Shown in pieces: positions 47,548-57,343 of a DNA stretch of 64,000 bases; positions within the stretch are counted from its first letter, which is position 1, and each line of letters opens with the position of its first letter. The stretch comes from Bacteroidota bacterium. GTDB taxonomy: Bacteria; Bacteroidota; Bacteroidia; Cytophagales; Cyclobacteriaceae. A program made the position numbers and the translations under genes. Under the pieces are notes generated by a model. That model had not been told where the DNA came from. It made no database searches and saw only the letters and a program-made list of their open reading frames with translations. The stretch spans positions 186,001-250,000 of the forward strand of contig JAFEAL010000005.1 in NCBI GenBank assembly GCA_018266435.1, read 5' to 3'.

Positions 47548-47886
47548 TTACATTCCTGAGCCTTGCCCTGAATCCATTGATCCGAAAGGTGTTTCGGGCG
47601 TGGGTGGGGTCTCCGGCATCGGGGTGGGTGCTGGCGGTGGGGTAGGTGCAGCCACCGCAGCCACTTTAGGAGCAACTGGTTTTTTGGCTACAACTCTTTT
47701 CGGGGCTGCCTTTTTCGCTACTTTCTTCTTAACCGCTTTCTTTTTCGCTACTTTCTTTTTGGCAACCTTCTTTACTTTTTTAGGTGCCTTTTTAACAACC
47801 TTTTTCTTGGCTGCTTTTTTCACTGATTTTTTAGCTTTAGCTTTTGCTTTTCCTTTCTTGGCGGCTTTTTTTGCTTTCTTTGCCAT
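47548..47886 (-). CDS. lysine/alanine-rich histone H1-like DNA-binding protein
   Basis: A 112-residue low-complexity protein. The first two thirds are repeats of KKAAKK, KVAKKK and KKAPKK, the same type as the C-terminal tail of histone H1. The last third is Pro/Thr-rich (PTPPPAPTPMPETP) and ends in a Gly/Ser tail. It should bind DNA nonspecifically. There is no fold domain. A +strand open frame across the same bases is only the complement of these repeats. Confidence 0.75.
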   Translation of the reverse strand: MAKKAKKAAKKGKAKAKAKKSVKKAAKKKVVKKAPKKVKKVAKKKVAKKKAVKKKVAKKAAPKRVVAKKPVAPKVAAVAAPTPPPAPTPMPETPPTPETPFGSMDSGQGSGM

Positions 47887-48077
47887 GGTGCAACGGGTTA
47901 AATTTTTTTAGTGTATTGAAGAGTTAGGATTTTTTTAAATCACTCTGAAATTTAGGGAAAGTGTTTGGACTTGAAATAGTATTGCAAAAAAAAGTTTTTT
48001 GAGGTAAGTCAAGCAGAAGATCATTCTTGTCGAGTCATTACTAAGAACAAGGATAAAAAAATAAATAGGCCCATGAT

Positions 48078-48109
48078 TTTGGACATTAGCAAAATACTAA
48101 ATAATTTAG
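48078..48109 (+). promoter_or_regulatory. possible promoter of recA
   Basis: TTTG (48078-48081) and TAATTTAG (48102-48109) are spaced by 20 bp; the -7 box differs from TAnnTTTG at one base. The ATG lies 24 bp downstream. I saw no clear LexA-type palindrome here. Confidence 0.35.
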
Positions 48110-48133
48110 CATTTCAATTTTAACGATAAAACT

Positions 48134-49159
48134 ATGACCCCCGATGCAAAAGAAAAACTGAAAGCCCTTCAGCTGACCATTGACAAACTGGAAAAAACCT
48201 ATGGCAAGGGTACCGTGATGAAATTAAGTGATGAGAAAATCATGGACGTGCCGGCCATTTCCACCGGTTCTCTGGGACTTGATATTGCCCTTGGCATTGG
48301 CGGCATTCCCCGCGGAAGAGTTACCGAAATATACGGGCCTGAATCTTCCGGAAAAACAACGTTAACCATGCACATGATTGCCGAAGCTCAAAAAAAAGGT
48401 GGGCTCGCTGCTTTCATTGATGCTGAACATGCCTTTGATAAATCGTATGCCGAGAAACTGGGAATTGATACCGAAAACCTGCTCATCTCACAACCTGACA
48501 ATGGCGAGCAAGCTCTTGAAATTGCCGAACATCTGATCCGTTCTGGAGCAATAGACATTATTGTAATCGATTCGGTTGCCGCCTTGGTTCCCAAAGGAGA
48601 ATTAGAGGGCGAAATGGGCGAAAGCAAAATGGGATTACAGGCACGGTTGATGTCGCAGGCGTTGCGTAAACTGACCGGTACCATTAGCAAAACAGGATGT
48701 GCTTGTGTTTTTATCAACCAATTGCGCGAAAAGATAGGAGTGATGTTTGGCAATCCGGAAACGACTACAGGTGGTAATGCCCTGAAATTTTATGCGTCCG
48801 TAAGGCTGGATATTCGAAGGATAGGCCAAATTAAGGAAACATCAGATGATATCACCGGAAATCGCGTGAAGGTAAAAGTGGTGAAGAATAAAGTAGCACC
48901 TCCATTTAAAGTAGTAGAGTTTGATATTATGTATGGACGCGGTATATCCAAATCGGGTGAAATTGTTGATTTAGGAGTGGAGTTGAATGTAGTTCAAAAA
49001 TCAGGCTCCTGGTTCTCATACAATGGAAACAAATTGGGGCAGGGACGTGATGCCGTGAAGCAACTGATTGAAGACAACCCTGAGTTGATGGACGAGTTGG
49101 AGAAAAAAATCAAAGAGAAGATGGCAATCGGAGAGGAAACAAAGAAAGCAGAAGCTTAA
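48134..49159 (+). CDS. recA: recombinase A
   Basis: A 341-residue ATPase for homologous recombination and SOS induction. Walker A is G68-PESSG-K74-[14 protein letters not shown] is Walker B. Loop L2 with [27 protein letters not shown]-type residues is intact. The C-terminal domain ends in an acidic stretch. It has its own promoter and a strong terminator. Confidence 0.98.
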   Translation: MTPDAKEKLKALQLTIDKLEKTYGKGTVMKLSDEKIMDVPAISTGSLGLDIALGIGGIPRGRVTEIYGPESSGKTTLTMHMIAEAQKKGGLAAFIDAEHAFDKSYAEKLGIDTENLLISQPDNGEQALEIAEHLIRSGAIDIIVIDSVAALVPKGELEGEMGESKMGLQARLMSQALRKLTGTISKTGCACVFINQLREKIGVMFGNPETTTGGNALKFYASVRLDIRRIGQIKETSDDITGNRVKVKVVKNKVAPPFKVVEFDIMYGRGISKSGEIVDLGVELNVVQKSGSWFSYNGNKLGQGRDAVKQLIEDNPELMDELEKKIKEKMAIGEETKKAEA

Positions 49160-49177
49160 AATTTTCTTTAGCAAAAC

Positions 49178-49206
49178 AAAAAGAGCCACCTAAGGTGGCT
49201 CTTTTT
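49178..49206 (+). terminator. recA terminator
   Basis: A 13-bp perfect stem (AAAAAGAGCCACC / GGTGGCTCTTTTT) with a three-base TAA loop and terminal T-run, 18 bp after the recA stop. Confidence 0.9.
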
Positions 49207-49280
49207 GTTAAGGCCGGGCACACCAACGAAAAATCCTATCTAAAAAATTACTAATTTTCATGTTGATAAATTTTATAAAG

Positions 49281-52200
49281 ATGAAAACACTTCGGCTTTT
49301 CCTAACCTTGTTTTTGACCCTGGGCTCAATCTGCATTTTTGCACAAGCCAAATATGATAAAATGGTGAAGGCCTCTGAAACAGCCTATGATCTGGGCGAT
49401 TACAAAAAAGCTATTTCAAATCTGGAAAAACTAAAGAAAAAAGGATTTAAAAAGCTCGGCCAGCAAAATCAGTACACACCACTCTATTATTTATACAAAG
49501 CCAAATACCACTTGGCTTCCGGCAAGCTCAAAGATTTTGAAACCAATATTGATCTGGCTATATCGGCAAGTATTGTCAATTATAAAGAAGATAGCGAGAA
49601 GCACGGCCAGTTACTGATGAACGTGGCCGAACTTCACATACTAAATGGTTCGTACCGATTAGCCAAGGTATTTTTAGATCAGGCAAAAAAAATATTAGAT
49701 GCAGGTGCATTTATGACCGATACTAATAAATCACGCTGGGGGCTATTGCTGGCCGAAGTACAAACAGGCCAAGGCTATTACAAAGAATCGTTAGAGACAC
49801 TGCAAGAAGTGGAAAAATATTATTCAGGTAGAGCCGTAAAACAAGAAAGCTATGTTGACGACAAGGGCAATTTAAAAAGCAGACGTGTGCCCGATGACGA
49901 ATTGAAAACCCGATACCGGGAGTATGCCCGGTGGATGACCGACCAGGCTAATACTTACCGTAACCAGGGAAACTACGATACGGCCGATGCCAGTTTTTCG
50001 AAAGCATCAGATTGGATCCGTAAAAATTTAGGAAGAACGGATCTTTCGTTTGCATACAACCAGTTTCTTTATACCAACTGGTCAATTGAAAATGGGTTAC
50101 AAACTGACCGTGATTTTGTGAAGGGAACCGGATACGATGAGGCCCTTAACAACCTAAAGGCGGCCCACAAACCCACACATTATTTAGCAGCCAGCATTTA
50201 TGAAGAATATTTAAAAAGACTTTTGGCCCAAGGCAACACAGCTCGCTATCAAAACACAAAACTGGAGTATGAAAAAATGATCAACAGCAATTACAAAGGC
50301 AGTGTGTATGCTGCCCGCCTGAAAGCGGTTGTGTACGATGCCAAATTTGACAGAGATAAGACCAAAAACTTGGAACGTGATGCCAATAACTTACTCATTG
50401 AAAACCAGGAGTTACCTCACAACAATATCGTAACGACACGGGTTCTTGAATTTTTGTTTGGATTAGCCGTGTACAAAAAAAATTATGCTGGAGCAGAAAA
50501 ATACCTGATGGATATAGTATCCATCAAATCCGAACTGTTTGGTGAAGATGCTCCTGAAACTCACCTGACCAAAATCAAACTTGCCAATTTTTACCTGGAT
50601 TACACTAACAAAATTGCCGAGGCAGGAAAAATATATCAGGAAAGTTTTATTAATAAAGTACAACCCCAGATTAACATCCGGCATAAAGATATGCTGGTGA
50701 TACTCAACCACCTGGCAGCCTATTATGAAATGACCGACAACTACGAAGCAGCTGTTGCCACCTTGATCAAAGCAAAGTATGCCGCCCAAAAGAAATTTGA
50801 TAATAAAGACCCCTTGTACGCAGTTGAGTTGACTCACAACGCCAAATTGCAACTTAAGTTAGGTCAATATGAAGAAGCCGAGGAAAACCTGAACGCCTCT
50901 CTGAAAATTCTGGAAGACTACAGAAAAGATGAAGAAAAAAAAGGATTTTTGGTGGATGCCATCCAAACACAGGCCGCTCTTTTTGGAATTAAAGGATTGT
51001 TTGATGAAGCTGAAGACAACCTTGACCGGGCAGCAAAAATTATTTCAAAAGCCAATCGGATTGATATAGTAGATGAATCGGTTACAGCCCGCGAACTTTC
51101 TTCGCTGTTTATACAATTAGGCCGGTTTTCAGATACAGAAGATTTATTAACCAGACTTCTCAACGAATCTGAAAAAATTTATGGCTCTACCTCCTCACGG
51201 TTAATTGACCCGTTGGTGAACATGGGGCGGTTAACGTTAGCTAAAGGGGATTATACAGAAACAGACAAATTAGCTACGCGAGCCAAACAAATAGCCATGA
51301 GTGTGTATGGAGAGAAATCAACTAAGACTGCTCCGGTGCTTATACTCATTGGTGATCTGAACAACATCATCGGTGATTATCAAGGTGCCCGTGATAATTT
51401 CACCAAAGCCATGCAAAGTCAGGAAAAACAGTTTGGGCATAACCACATTGAAGTAGCCAAGTCGTTGGCGCGTCTTGCGCTCACTAAATTTTACAAAGGC
51501 GACCCTACTGACGGAGTTGAAAAAATGATGGTAGATGCACAAACTATCTTAGGCGATCGGCTTGGCAAAGACAACCCACAATATGCCGATGTACTTAAAA
51601 ACCTGGCCATCGTAAATATTGCGCAAAAAGATTATTCAGTAGCATTTAGTTCACTTACCCAGGCTGAAAGCATCTGGCGAAACAAAACTGGGAGTAAAAA
51701 CAACATTAATGCAGCCAGCATTTTTACATTGACCGGAGACGTTTATTATCAGATGAAAAATTATACTAAAGCAGAAGAATTTTACAACAATGCCAAGAAA
51801 ATTTACGATGATTATTTTAGCCGGTCGCACCCCGAGTATGTGAAAGTCCTGTCCAAATTGGCTAAAATGTATTACATGAAAAAAGACTATAAACGCTCGA
51901 AACGCAACATTGAAGAGGCACTCAATAACTATGAACAATTTATCAAACAATATTTTCCTGCTTTGAGCGAACGTGAAAAGGCAAAGTACTGGAATACAAT
52001 TAAAGGAGACTTTGAATTTTACAATACATTGGCCTTTGGTCAGATGGAAGATTTTCGTGACCTGGCCGGTAAGGTTTACAACTACCAGTTGCTGACGAAA
52101 GCACTCTTGCTTAGCGCATCCATTAAAATCCGTGAGCGTATTCAAAACAGCAATGACGAAAATTTAAAGTCCACCTACGAATCATGGGTTCAAAAAAAAG

Positions 52201-53501
52201 AGCTTCTAACTAATGCACTATCAATGAGCACGCAACAGTTGCTACAAAACGGCATTGACCCCGGGCTGTTAAGCGCTGAGGTAGAAAAACTGGAGAAAGA
52301 ACTCAGCGAAAAATCAGAGTTATTCGGTCAGAGTTTTGATAACAAAAAGATCACGTACGAAAATGTGCAAAAATCAATTGGCAAAAATGATGTGGCTGTA
52401 GAAATGGTAAGGTATCGGTATTTTAATCATGATTTTACCGACTCCATCATTTATGTAGCCATGTATGTAAAAAATGACAATGCCCGGCCTAAGGTTATTA
52501 CGCTGAGTGACGGGCATCAAATGGAAGGCCGGTATTTTCATTATTTCAGAAACTGCATCATCAATCATGTTGCAGATCAGTATTCGTATAAAATTTATTG
52601 GGAACCTATTCAGAAAGAAATCGGTCAATATGCTACGATTTACTTGTCTCCGGATGGAATCTATAACCTCATCAATCTTGAATCAATTCCCACGCCCGAT
52701 GGTAAATATGTCATTGACAACTCCAACATTGTAATAGTAAGCAACACCAAAGATTTGTACTTACGCAAGATTAAATCAAAGACGCAAGCTTCTAATACAG
52801 CCACGATGTTTGGCAATCCTAAATTTTACCTGGAGGCATCTGCTACGCGCACCATTGCCGATTTGCCCGGAACTGAAAAAGAAGTAAATGAACTGAAAGA
52901 GTTGCTTAGTAAAAGAGGGTGGAAAACTTTTGAATATGTTGAAAACTCAGCATCGGAAGAACGAGTGAAAGAATTGGAAAGCCCCAAAATATTTCACATT
53001 GCTACCCACGGGTTTGCCACCCCCACATTGAGTGAAGACGATGCCAAACAGATGACGCAAAGCGAAGCACAATTGACTGAAAACCCATTGCTCAAAACCG
53101 GACTCTTATTGAAAGGGGCGGGTGACTTGCTTAATGAAACCAATCACAATTACAACATGAAAAGCGGCATACTCACCGCTTACGAGGCCATGAGTTTAAA
53201 CCTTGACAAAACCGACTTGGTTGTACTGAGCGCTTGTGAAACAGGGCTTGGAGAAGTATCTAACGGAGAGGGCGTGTATGGCTTGCAGCGGGCTTTTCTG
53301 GTGGCGGGCGCAAAGGTACTGGTCATGAGTATGTTTAAGGTAGATGATGAAGCCACACAAAGACTCATCCTTAACTTCTACAAAAAGTGGCTGACCACAG
53401 GCAACCTTCGCCAAAGCTTTATTGATGCTAAAAAAGAATTGCGCACGGATTACCCAAGCCCAATTTATTGGGGAGCGTTTATGATGATTGGGTTGGAGTA
53501 A
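49281..53501 (+). CDS. giant secreted TPR-CHAT protein
   Basis: A 1406-residue protein. It has a signal peptide (MKTLRLFLTLFLTLGSICIFA). A long series of TPR motifs covers about 20-970, including Nephrocystin-like repeats (GQYEEAEENLNASLKIL; EFYNNAKKIYDDYF). A helical linker follows, and the C-terminal CHAT caspase-clan peptidase domain covers about 1110-1406 with H1243 (HIATHGF) and C1319 (LSACETG), then KVLVMSMFKVDDEAT. The peptidase is thus predicted to be active outside the inner membrane. CHAT proteins are often under TPR-mediated control, as in the gasdermin- and CRISPR-linked enzymes, but no such partner is adjacent. I chose the ATG at 49281 for the signal peptide; an ATG at 49260 is 7 codons upstream. 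Confidence 0.88.
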   Translation: MKTLRLFLTLFLTLGSICIFAQAKYDKMVKASETAYDLGDYKKAISNLEKLKKKGFKKLGQQNQYTPLYYLYKAKYHLASGKLKDFETNIDLAISASIVNYKEDSEKHGQLLMNVAELHILNGSYRLAKVFLDQAKKILDAGAFMTDTNKSRWGLLLAEVQTGQGYYKESLETLQEVEKYYSGRAVKQESYVDDKGNLKSRRVPDDELKTRYREYARWMTDQANTYRNQGNYDTADASFSKASDWIRKNLGRTDLSFAYNQFLYTNWSIENGLQTDRDFVKGTGYDEALNNLKAAHKPTHYLAASIYEEYLKRLLAQGNTARYQNTKLEYEKMINSNYKGSVYAARLKAVVYDAKFDRDKTKNLERDANNLLIENQELPHNNIVTTRVLEFLFGLAVYKKNYAGAEKYLMDIVSIKSELFGEDAPETHLTKIKLANFYLDYTNKIAEAGKIYQESFINKVQPQINIRHKDMLVILNHLAAYYEMTDNYEAAVATLIKAKYAAQKKFDNKDPLYAVELTHNAKLQLKLGQYEEAEENLNASLKILEDYRKDEEKKGFLVDAIQTQAALFGIKGLFDEAEDNLDRAAKIISKANRIDIVDESVTARELSSLFIQLGRFSDTEDLLTRLLNESEKIYGSTSSRLIDPLVNMGRLTLAKGDYTETDKLATRAKQIAMSVYGEKSTKTAPVLILIGDLNNIIGDYQGARDNFTKAMQSQEKQFGHNHIEVAKSLARLALTKFYKGDPTDGVEKMMVDAQTILGDRLGKDNPQYADVLKNLAIVNIAQKDYSVAFSSLTQAESIWRNKTGSKNNINAASIFTLTGDVYYQMKNYTKAEEFYNNAKKIYDDYFSRSHPEYVKVLSKLAKMYYMKKDYKRSKRNIEEALNNYEQFIKQYFPALSEREKAKYWNTIKGDFEFYNTLAFGQMEDFRDLAGKVYNYQLLTKALLLSASIKIRERIQNSNDENLKSTYESWVQKKELLTNALSMSTQQLLQNGIDPGLLSAEVEKLEKELSEKSELFGQSFDNKKITYENVQKSIGKNDVAVEMVRYRYFNHDFTDSIIYVAMYVKNDNARPKVITLSDGHQMEGRYFHYFRNCIINHVADQYSYKIYWEPIQKEIGQYATIYLSPDGIYNLINLESIPTPDGKYVIDNSNIVIVSNTKDLYLRKIKSKTQASNTATMFGNPKFYLEASATRTIADLPGTEKEVNELKELLSKRGWKTFEYVENSASEERVKELESPKIFHIATHGFATPTLSEDDAKQMTQSEAQLTENPLLKTGLLLKGAGDLLNETNHNYNMKSGILTAYEAMSLNLDKTDLVVLSACETGLGEVSNGEGVYGLQRAFLVAGAKVLVMSMFKVDDEATQRLILNFYKKWLTTGNLRQSFIDAKKELRTDYPSPIYWGAFMMIGLE

Positions 53502-53510
53502 TATGGAATA

Positions 53511-53540
53511 AAGAAGGCTGACCGATCGATCAGCCTTCTT
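53511..53540. terminator. bidirectional terminator between CHAT and OmpA genes
   Basis: An 11-bp stem (AAGAAGGCTGA / TCAGCCTTCTT) with an 8-base loop. It is flanked by an A-rich left side (GGAATA) and a TATTTTGC right side. It ends the convergent CHAT and SPOR/OmpA transcripts. Confidence 0.8.
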
Positions 53541-53548
53541 ATTTTGCT

Positions 53549-54766
53549 TTACTTTTGGGTTGAGCCATCTTCAAGGATTTCGATTTCCACCCTCACGTTA
53601 AGTTGTGCTTGCGGAGAGTCTTCACCATAAATGGGCTTCTTTCCTCCCCAGGCTTTAATTTCCATACGATTTCGGTTAATGCCTTGCGCAATCAAATAAT
53701 TATGGATAACCAGTGCCCGCTCTTCCGATAATTTTTTAGCCGATCCCCGGCCATCTTTGGTGTTGTTGAGGGCAAAGAAATTTTTGGGGTCAGTTGTGGA
53801 GATGATTTTTCCCGAGGCATTGCCATTTGTGTGGCCGTGTATTCTGATTTTGTATTTTGGATTTTCTTTCAGCATATCCAATAAACTGTTTACTTCATAA
53901 CGTGATTCGGGCCTCATGATGGCTGCATCTTTATAAAAGTAAACATTATACATGATTGCGATGTCTCCTTTTTTAAGACGCACTAATTCAAAGGGCACAG
54001 TGATTTTATTGCCGTCCACGGTAATGCCGTCTGTTGCTTGCGGATCGTTGAAATTTACGTGTTGCTGTATTTTGCGGTATCCAAATACTTCACACTCTAG
54101 CCCCATGTTCCCCGATTTATTGATTGGTTTGATGTTTACATTTTCATTTCCGAGGTACGAGGCTACTTTGTAAGGCCGTGATTTATCGAGGTCCATGACA
54201 TCCACATCACCATTTATTTTTTTGTCGCCAGTAAAAATTTTAAATAAAAATGATTTGCTTCCCTCCGGCAACTCTTCGACAGGCTGAGCCAGAGGCTGGT
54301 TTTGATTTTCAATAATAACCGCTGTTGCTACATTGATGGATGCAGTTTGCTCGGTACTTACTGTCTTAATATTGTCATTGGGTTTCAGGGTTTCAATTTG
54401 CTTTCCGGTTACCGGATTTATATCGTTTCCTTGTTGAGTTTCTTCGCCCAGCCTTCCGGTAAAAACCCATGTATCAGAGTAGGTTGTTTCTTTTCTCAGT
54501 TTATTAGCCTCGTCAAATGCCGATGCTAAATCATTGGTTTGCATTACATATACGTAGAAAAGTTTGCGCAACGGATTGATTGAATACTGTGCTTCAATCT
54601 TATTTTTTTTAGCCGTTTCGGTAAATTCAATAGCATTTTTAGAAATGGAAAATGCCCCAATCACAACATAGTTGGAGGTTGAAGTAATACCCTGGCCTCC
54701 GCTGGCCGAAAGTTTACAGGCAAGCGAAAAGGTGAGAACAACAAGTAAAGCCAATTTCTTTTTCAT
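53549..54766 (-). CDS. OmpA-family protein with N-terminal SPOR-like repeat
   Basis: A 405-residue exported protein with a signal peptide (ends KLSASG, about residue 24). The part at about residues 30-110 has the SPOR pattern: YVVIGAFSISKNA, then KLFYVYVMQTNDLASAFDEANKLR. A linker and a beta domain follow. The C-terminal OmpA peptidoglycan-binding domain (about 310-400) has IRIHGHTNG and LSEERALVIHNYLIAQGI and ends VRVEIEIL. It likely anchors to peptidoglycan near septa or glycan ends. I chose the ATG at 54766; the frame extends 20 codons further. Confidence 0.82.
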   Translation of the reverse strand: MKKKLALLVVLTFSLACKLSASGGQGITSTSNYVVIGAFSISKNAIEFTETAKKNKIEAQYSINPLRKLFYVYVMQTNDLASAFDEANKLRKETTYSDTWVFTGRLGEETQQGNDINPVTGKQIETLKPNDNIKTVSTEQTASINVATAVIIENQNQPLAQPVEELPEGSKSFLFKIFTGDKKINGDVDVMDLDKSRPYKVASYLGNENVNIKPINKSGNMGLECEVFGYRKIQQHVNFNDPQATDGITVDGNKITVPFELVRLKKGDIAIMYNVYFYKDAAIMRPESRYEVNSLLDMLKENPKYKIRIHGHTNGNASGKIISTTDPKNFFALNNTKDGRGSAKKLSEERALVIHNYLIAQGINRNRMEIKAWGGKKPIYGEDSPQAQLNVRVEIEILEDGSTQK

Positions 54767-54877
54767 GATAAAATTATCGTTTGTGTGTGGCAAAGTTACC
54801 ATAGACATACATTTTAGATTTAACAATATAATATCAAAACATTACATGTCAAAGAGTTACATGAATATATAACAGGG

Positions 54878-57253
54878 TTATCTTGTGGAAATCGTTGAAA
54901 ATGGCCTGGAAAGGCTTTCTCCGGAATCATCAATCAGTAATAAAATGTGATTTCCGGGCTTGGGTTGCAGCGCCAGTTTGTGAGTTTTTTTAGTAGAAGC
55001 GATAAAATTACCGTCTAAATGCCAAAAAATAGTTGCGTCTTTATTGCGATGGGCGGCTTCGAATACCAAATTACCAGAACTTCCATCCAATTCAATGGGT
55101 ACTACCACCTTTGAATTGTACTTGGGATAAACAATGTCCATGAGCGCTATGGTATTTGTAGGTGAGCAATCTTTTCTAAAGGGAGGCAGGCTATGATAGC
55201 CGGGGTGCTTTATTTTGTAATAATGCTCTTCAACTGGCGGAAGAACAAACCACGAAACTTCAACCATCTGGCTGAGTGATTCACAATTAGCGTGAACCCT
55301 GAATTTTTGATCGGCAGATAAAAATATTTTCTTGTGATAGGGGCAGGGCAGTGTGGTTAACCCGGCATGATAAATTTTTATTGTGTCAACTTCATTGCAC
55401 AATTCGGTTGCCCGGTGCCCGCTCTTTTTGCAAACTGCAATTTTTTCCATTTCAGATTCAGGGGCTTGAAACCACGCGTTGCCCGGAAGCATAGAAAACA
55501 AATCAAAAAGAATGGGAGCAGCCGTTTCGGTGCCGGTTAGGTTGGGGCGGCCTTCGCCATCGGCATTGCCTACCCAAACGCCCACCACGTAATCGGGGTT
55601 TACACCCACCGCCCACCCATCGCGAAAGCCGAAGCTGGTGCCGGTTTTCCAGGCAATTTTTTTTGTGCTGCTGAAATTTTTCCAACCGCTTCCTTCTCCG
55701 GGGCGATACAATTCTTTAAGCGCATCAAACGTAAGATAAACAGATGCCGCGCTTAACCACGATGTTTCTTCTTTTGCTTCTACTGCTTTTTTGCTATTCG
55801 CGATATACGTGAGGGAATGAAAATCATTTTTTGAATACCGATTCTTTCCGGGTGTCTCAAAATAATGATTAAGTGTTCTAGCCAATGAAGCGTAGGTTCC
55901 GGTAATATCCCATAAAGTTGCTTCTGCTCCGCCAAGTATTAAAGAAAGCCCGTAATGGCTGGCAGGTTTGCTCAGTGTGGTGATGCCGATGTTTTTTAAC
56001 AGGTCATAGAATTTCTCATAGCGATATTCCTGAAGTTCATAAACAGCCGGTATGTTTAGCGAACGGATGAGTGCAGCGTGAGCAGGTACGGCCCCGTCAA
56101 ATTCTTTTGAAAAATTTTTTGGTGAAAACCCGCTGATGAGTGTGGGCACATCAGGCCATAACTTGCCGGGAAGCATCTTACCTTCGTTTAACATGGCGGC
56201 AAACAAAAATGGTTTGAGTATGCTGCCTGTGCTTCGTGGGGCGGCTATCACGTCCACCTCTTCATTGTTTTCCTTTCCTGAAAGGGTATTGCCTACATAT
56301 GCCAATACATTTCCTGTTTTTACCTCTGCAATGATAGCCGCAGTATTAAATACTCCGTTTATCTTCAGGCGTTGGTAGTGGTCTGAAAGTATTTCGGTAG
56401 TCCGTAGCTGAAGGCTGCCTTCAACCGAGGTGGTTATTTTTTGCTGACTTTTTCCATCGGCTATCGCACGGTTTAAAAGATGAGGAGCAAGACGAGGAAG
56501 CGGAAGTGGTGACTCGGGAAGCGGCTCATCTTGAGCAAGCTTTAATGTGAGTGTATCAAAGTATCCAGAAGAACTCAACTTGGCTAAAAGACGATTGCGT
56601 TTGTTTTTTAACCGCAACCTGTTTTTGCCGAGGTGCATGAGCGAAGGTGCATTGGGTAGCACAGCAAGGGTAGCTGCTTCTGCCCAACTTATTTCTGCGG
56701 TACTTCGGCCAAAGTACCTCCAGCAGGCAGCCTCCAGCCCTACTACATTTCCGCCCATCGGGGCATGGGTGGTGTATAGGGAAAGGATTTCGTCTTTGGA
56801 ATAACGCCACTCCAGCCGGGTAGCTAAGATGAGCTCAATTATTTTTTCAAAAAATGTACGCGATTTTTTTTTACGTGCCAGGCGGATTACCTGCATGGAT
56901 AAGGTGCTGCCACCACTGACTATTTTCCAAGCCCGTAAGTTTTGTTGTGTGGCACGAACAAGGGCGAAAAAATCTACACCGGGATGATGATAAAACCGTT
57001 TGTCTTCTGCCTGAACCAAAGCAATAGCAAATTTTTTGGGTACTTGTTGTGTTAACGGGAAACGCCATTGACCATCGTTGGCAATAGACGCACTCAACAA
57101 ATTTCCATGCCGGTCATTTAATACTGTAGAATAAGGGTCGTTGAAAAGCAGCGCAGGTAATGATAACCAATAAAGTAAGCCAATGGCAATGACCAAGGAA
57201 ATTGCGATCCAATGCTTTTTTTTAAACTTGAGCCGTAACGAGTGTAAAGTCAT
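54878..57253 (-). CDS. pbpC: penicillin-binding protein 1C
   Basis: A 791-residue bifunctional murein enzyme anchored by an N-terminal helix. The GT51 transglycosylase domain has QAEDKRFYHHPGVD and GGSTLSMQ. The transpeptidase domain has SxxK in STGSILKPF (about residue 345) and KTG in WKTGTSFG (about 540). A C-terminal beta-rich BiPBP-type domain (about 690-790) is typical of PBP1C. The usual alpha-2-macroglobulin partner gene is not adjacent here. The gene is divergent from the DMT transporter. Confidence 0.93.
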   Translation of the reverse strand: MTLHSLRLKFKKKHWIAISLVIAIGLLYWLSLPALLFNDPYSTVLNDRHGNLLSASIANDGQWRFPLTQQVPKKFAIALVQAEDKRFYHHPGVDFFALVRATQQNLRAWKIVSGGSTLSMQVIRLARKKKSRTFFEKIIELILATRLEWRYSKDEILSLYTTHAPMGGNVVGLEAACWRYFGRSTAEISWAEAATLAVLPNAPSLMHLGKNRLRLKNKRNRLLAKLSSSGYFDTLTLKLAQDEPLPESPLPLPRLAPHLLNRAIADGKSQQKITTSVEGSLQLRTTEILSDHYQRLKINGVFNTAAIIAEVKTGNVLAYVGNTLSGKENNEEVDVIAAPRSTGSILKPFLFAAMLNEGKMLPGKLWPDVPTLISGFSPKNFSKEFDGAVPAHAALIRSLNIPAVYELQEYRYEKFYDLLKNIGITTLSKPASHYGLSLILGGAEATLWDITGTYASLARTLNHYFETPGKNRYSKNDFHSLTYIANSKKAVEAKEETSWLSAASVYLTFDALKELYRPGEGSGWKNFSSTKKIAWKTGTSFGFRDGWAVGVNPDYVVGVWVGNADGEGRPNLTGTETAAPILFDLFSMLPGNAWFQAPESEMEKIAVCKKSGHRATELCNEVDTIKIYHAGLTTLPCPYHKKIFLSADQKFRVHANCESLSQMVEVSWFVLPPVEEHYYKIKHPGYHSLPPFRKDCSPTNTIALMDIVYPKYNSKVVVPIELDGSSGNLVFEAAHRNKDATIFWHLDGNFIASTKKTHKLALQPKPGNHILLLIDDSGESLSRPFSTISTR

Positions 57254-57343
57254 CTTTTAAATCTAAAAACAAATTTAGATTCGGCAACAAAACATCTTGC
57301 AATCACTTGGCGATTTATAATCTTTGCGACTTATTATTTTTTC

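Noticed and set aside
47600-47911. A long + strand frame rich in Ala/Phe/Leu, like a membrane protein
   Set aside because: It is the exact complement of the Lys/Ala repeats of the histone-like gene on the minus strand; the hydrophobic look comes from the repeated codons.
49281-54766. CHAT and OmpA genes as one operon
   Set aside because: They are convergent and separated by a bidirectional terminator, so no shared transcript is possible.
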